Below, one piece after another: positions 48,793-50,590 of a stretch of DNA of 50,590 nucleotides. The first letter of the stretch is position 1. Each line of letters starts with the position of its first letter. The translations under genes and the position numbers were made by a program. The notes under the pieces were generated by a model. That model saw only the letters and a program-made list of their open reading frames with translations, had not been told where the DNA came from and made no database searches. Source of the stretch: [Mycobacterium] manitobense (lineage in GTDB: Bacteria > Actinomycetota > Actinomycetes > Mycobacteriales > Mycobacteriaceae); contig NZ_JACKSJ010000015.1 of NCBI RefSeq assembly GCF_025821665.1, positions 1 through 50,590 on the forward strand, in the 5' to 3' direction.

Positions 48793-49619
48793 GACGCCGC
48801 CACCACCCCGGTGCCGAGCAGCACCAGCACGACCGTGCCGAGCAGCACCCGATACCCGACGAACCAGTACATGCTGTGCCGGACGAGGAAGCGCAGGAAC
48901 CACGCGACCGCCGCGAATCCCACGACGAACGCGATGAGCGTCGCGACGAGCAGCTGCGGTCCGGTGGCGCTCATGCCCTCCCCGACCGGGTCGAACGCGT
49001 CGGGCAGCGAGAACAGCCCGGAGGCGAACACCGCCGGGATCGCCAGCAGGAAGCCGAACCGGGCGGCGAGTTCGCGGTTCATCCCGAGGAACAGCCCGGC
49101 GCTGATGGTGGCGCCCGACCGCGACACGCCGGGCAGCAGCGCCAGACACTGCGCCAGGCCGACGATCACACCGTCGCGCCACGTCAGGTTCTCCACCCGG
49201 CGGCCCTGGCGCCCGACGTACTCGGCCGCCGCGATAACGGCCGAGAACACGATCAGCGCGATCGCGATCGCCCACAGATTGCGCGCCGCCGTGCGGATCT
49301 CGTCCTTGAGCAGCAGGCCGATCAGCCCGATCGGGATGGTGCCGATGATCACGTACCACCCGAGCCGGTAGTCCGCGGTGCGGTGTTCGGGCGCGAACAG
49401 TCCGCGGAACCATGCGGTGACGATGCGGCCGATGTCGCGGGCGAAGTACAGCAGCACGGCGAATTCGGTGCCGAGCTGGGTGACCGCCGTGAACGAGGCG
49501 CCGGCATCACCGGAGAAGAACACCCTCGAGGCGATGGCAAGGTGGCCGGAGGAGGACACCGGCAGGAACTCGGTGAGGCCCTGCAGGATCGCCAGGACCA
49601 CCACCTGCACCCACGACAT
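48789..49619 (-). CDS. uppP: undecaprenyl-diphosphatase
   Basis: 276 aa integral membrane enzyme dephosphorylating undecaprenyl (decaprenyl in mycobacteria) pyrophosphate, recycling the lipid carrier of cell wall synthesis; target of bacitracin. Catalytic Glu-rich motif [14 protein letters not shown] and [13 protein letters not shown], in an eight-helix protein. ATG 49619 ([10 protein letters not shown]) matches the family start; a GTG four codons upstream is possible. Coupled to the phosphatase gene downstream. Confidence 0.96.
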   Translation of the reverse strand: MSWVQVVVLAILQGLTEFLPVSSSGHLAIASRVFFSGDAGASFTAVTQLGTEFAVLLYFARDIGRIVTAWFRGLFAPEHRTADYRLGWYVIIGTIPIGLIGLLLKDEIRTAARNLWAIAIALIVFSAVIAAAEYVGRQGRRVENLTWRDGVIVGLAQCLALLPGVSRSGATISAGLFLGMNRELAARFGFLLAIPAVFASGLFSLPDAFDPVGEGMSATGPQLLVATLIAFVVGFAAVAWFLRFLVRHSMYWFVGYRVLLGTVVLVLLGTGVVAAS

Positions 49620-49658
49620 GGCCTCGGTCACGCCGACGACCGTACCGTGGGCGGTGGG

Positions 49659-49970
49659 TCAGCGAGCGGGGCGCGGTACCGGGTGCGCGTCGGCGACCGC
49701 GTCGCGCACGGCCGCGGCCACGCTGCGCTCGTCGGACAGGTCGATGTCGGTGAGGCCCCGGCTGGCGACCGCCACCACGTCCTCGGCCTGCGGCACGGGG
49801 TGCCGCAGCCGCGGCCGATACACCTCGACGACGAGCTGATGGCGCTCGACGTGGAACGAGAAACTCCGCCCGTCGCCGACCTGGCCAAACCCGCTGGCGT
49901 GCACACCAGTGGAAATGTCTTCGATGACAAAGTTGTCTTCGCTCTGACTCCGACGTGTGGCGAGCGTCAT
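49659..49970 (-). CDS. hypothetical protein (Rv2137c position)
   Basis: 103 aa soluble protein with a beta-rich start (NFVIEDISTGVHASGFG, FSFHVERHQLVVEVYRP) and a C-terminal helix. No domain recognised. ATG 49970 is preceded at 6 nt by TATGGT, a leaderless arrangement; the longer frame adds an Arg-rich non-conserved stretch. Likely co-transcribed with uppP, whose start lies 39 bp downstream. Confidence 0.7.
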   Translation of the reverse strand: MTLATRRSQSEDNFVIEDISTGVHASGFGQVGDGRSFSFHVERHQLVVEVYRPRLRHPVPQAEDVVAVASRGLTDIDLSDERSVAAAVRDAVADAHPVPRPAR

Positions 49971-49976
49971 ATTCGC

Positions 49977-49982
49977 ACCATA
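49977..49982 (-). promoter_or_regulatory. -10 box of the Rv2137c-like gene
   Basis: TATGGT on the minus strand ends 6 nt before the ATG at 49970. Confidence 0.4.
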
Positions 49983-50052
49983 CCTCCGGTATCGCCGTCG
50001 GCAACACCGGTCCAAGCGGATCGCTGCGCGACCCACCCGTCGCGGGAGTGCC

Positions 50053-50058
50053 TAGACT
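50053..50058 (+). promoter_or_regulatory. possible -10 box of lppL
   Basis: TAGACT lies 64 bp before the lppL GTG, giving a leader of about 58 nt. TAAACT at 50115-50120 is closer but only 2 nt from the GTG. Confidence 0.3.
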
Positions 50059-50122
50059 TGCTGGACCCGCCATACATCGAGTATGAACCGAGAGCTACCC
50101 CTTGTCATACCACCTAAACTCC

Positions 50123-50590
50123 GTGACTCAGCGCTTTCTCGCCGGCGTCGCGGTGGTGGCAATCCTCGCCGTGGCCGGCTGCGCGACCGGCCCGGACAAC
50201 TCCCCGCCGCCGACCATCGCCCCGGCGAAAGCCGCGGAATCTCCCCCGGTCAGCGGCGCCCCCGCCGGACTGGTGCGGCCACTCGCCGCGCAGACCCGAG
50301 GCGCCGTGTTCGACGGGGCCGCCCGCTCGCTGGTGGTACTGGGCGCCGGCGCGGACGGCCGGTCACAGCTGACGGTCATCGGCCCCGGGACCGATACCCG
50401 GACGGTGTCACTCGACGGTGCCGCCACCGCGGTGACCGGCGACGGCCTGGGCGAGGTGTACGCCGCCGCGCGGGGCGGCTACTTCCGCCTCGACGTCGCC
50501 CGCGGCCGCGCCACCCGCGTCGACGTCGACGGACGGCAGGACACCGACTTCACCGCGATCGCGCGCCGCGCCGACGGCCGGCTGGCACTC
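50123..50590 (+). CDS. lppL: LppL-like lipoprotein, 3'-truncated by window edge
   Basis: 156 codons are visible before the window ends. Signal peptide TQRFLAGVAVVAILAVAGC with lipobox VAGC (Cys20), then a Pro-rich linker and a beta-propeller-like pattern of short repeats (GAVFDGAARSLVVLGAG, GEVYAAARGGYFRLD). Position after uppP and the Rv2137c-like gene matches Rv2138 (lppL). GTG start without a clear Shine-Dalgarno. Exposed on the outer face of the membrane; function unknown. Confidence 0.75.
   Translation, partial: MTQRFLAGVAVVAILAVAGCATGPDNSPPPTIAPAKAAESPPVSGAPAGLVRPLAAQTRGAVFDGAARSLVVLGAGADGRSQLTVIGPGTDTRTVSLDGAATAVTGDGLGEVYAAARGGYFRLDVARGRATRVDVDGRQDTDFTAIARRADGRLAL

Overview
The window is high-GC actinobacterial DNA from a mycobacterium, most likely a fast-growing Mycolicibacterium. 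From position 13669 to the right edge, the gene order follows, as I recall it, the Mycobacterium tuberculosis stretch from prcA to lppL (Rv2109c to Rv2138): prcA-prcB-pup-dop, mpa, lppK, a DUF503 gene, trmI, a RecB-like nuclease, a DUF4126 gene, hisG-hisE, metH, a PAC2 gene, an SDR, mshC, cysQ, Rv2132-2135-like genes, uppP and lppL. PE/PPE genes are absent. I saw no rRNA, tRNA, CRISPR array or insertion sequence.

1-13150: accessory catabolic block. After a truncated alpha/beta hydrolase gene, eight minus-strand genes form one operon that reads as a choline-to-glycine pathway of the Arthrobacter (oxidase) type: dimethylglycine oxidase, monomeric sarcosine oxidase, a Rieske glycine betaine monooxygenase, betaine aldehyde dehydrogenase, an APC permease, choline oxidase, a CNB-CBS-DUF294 signalling protein and an IclR regulator. 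A GTTGCG-N5-CGCAAC palindrome lies upstream of the first gene.

13287-25037: proteasome locus. A frameshifted secreted-protein gene is followed by prcA, prcB, pup and dop. Between dop and mpa sit a response regulator and a sensor kinase whose genes overlap tail-to-tail, and two tandem 384-residue membrane paralogues. mpa shares a hairpin terminator with them. To its right are an MTB12-like secreted protein, the LppK-like lipoprotein (apparently a CTG start) and a DUF503 gene. pafA is not in the window.

25038-32715: trmI, a Cas4/AddB-like Fe-S nuclease, a thioesterase-like and a DinB-like gene, an ArsR-SRPBCC-flavodoxin operon preceded by a 14-bp inverted repeat, a mercuric-reductase-like flavoprotein, a DUF4126 membrane protein, and hisE-hisG.

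32766-42355: a sugar porter, metH (E. coli-like full-length type, Shine-Dalgarno inside a hairpin) with a downstream HAD phosphatase, a PAC2 gene, a DUF1254 lipoprotein and an SDR.

42412-50590: a secreted polysaccharide lyase-like protein with an Arg/Glu/Ala repeat tail, then the mycothiol gene mshC, cysQ, a 54-residue Cys-rich protein too small for most gene finders, a SCO1664-type kinase-like protein, DUF3090, a histidine phosphatase, uppP, a small unknown gene and the start of lppL. Seven genes carry a TANNNT or GATACT -10 box 6-7 nt before the start codon, which predicts leaderless transcripts.
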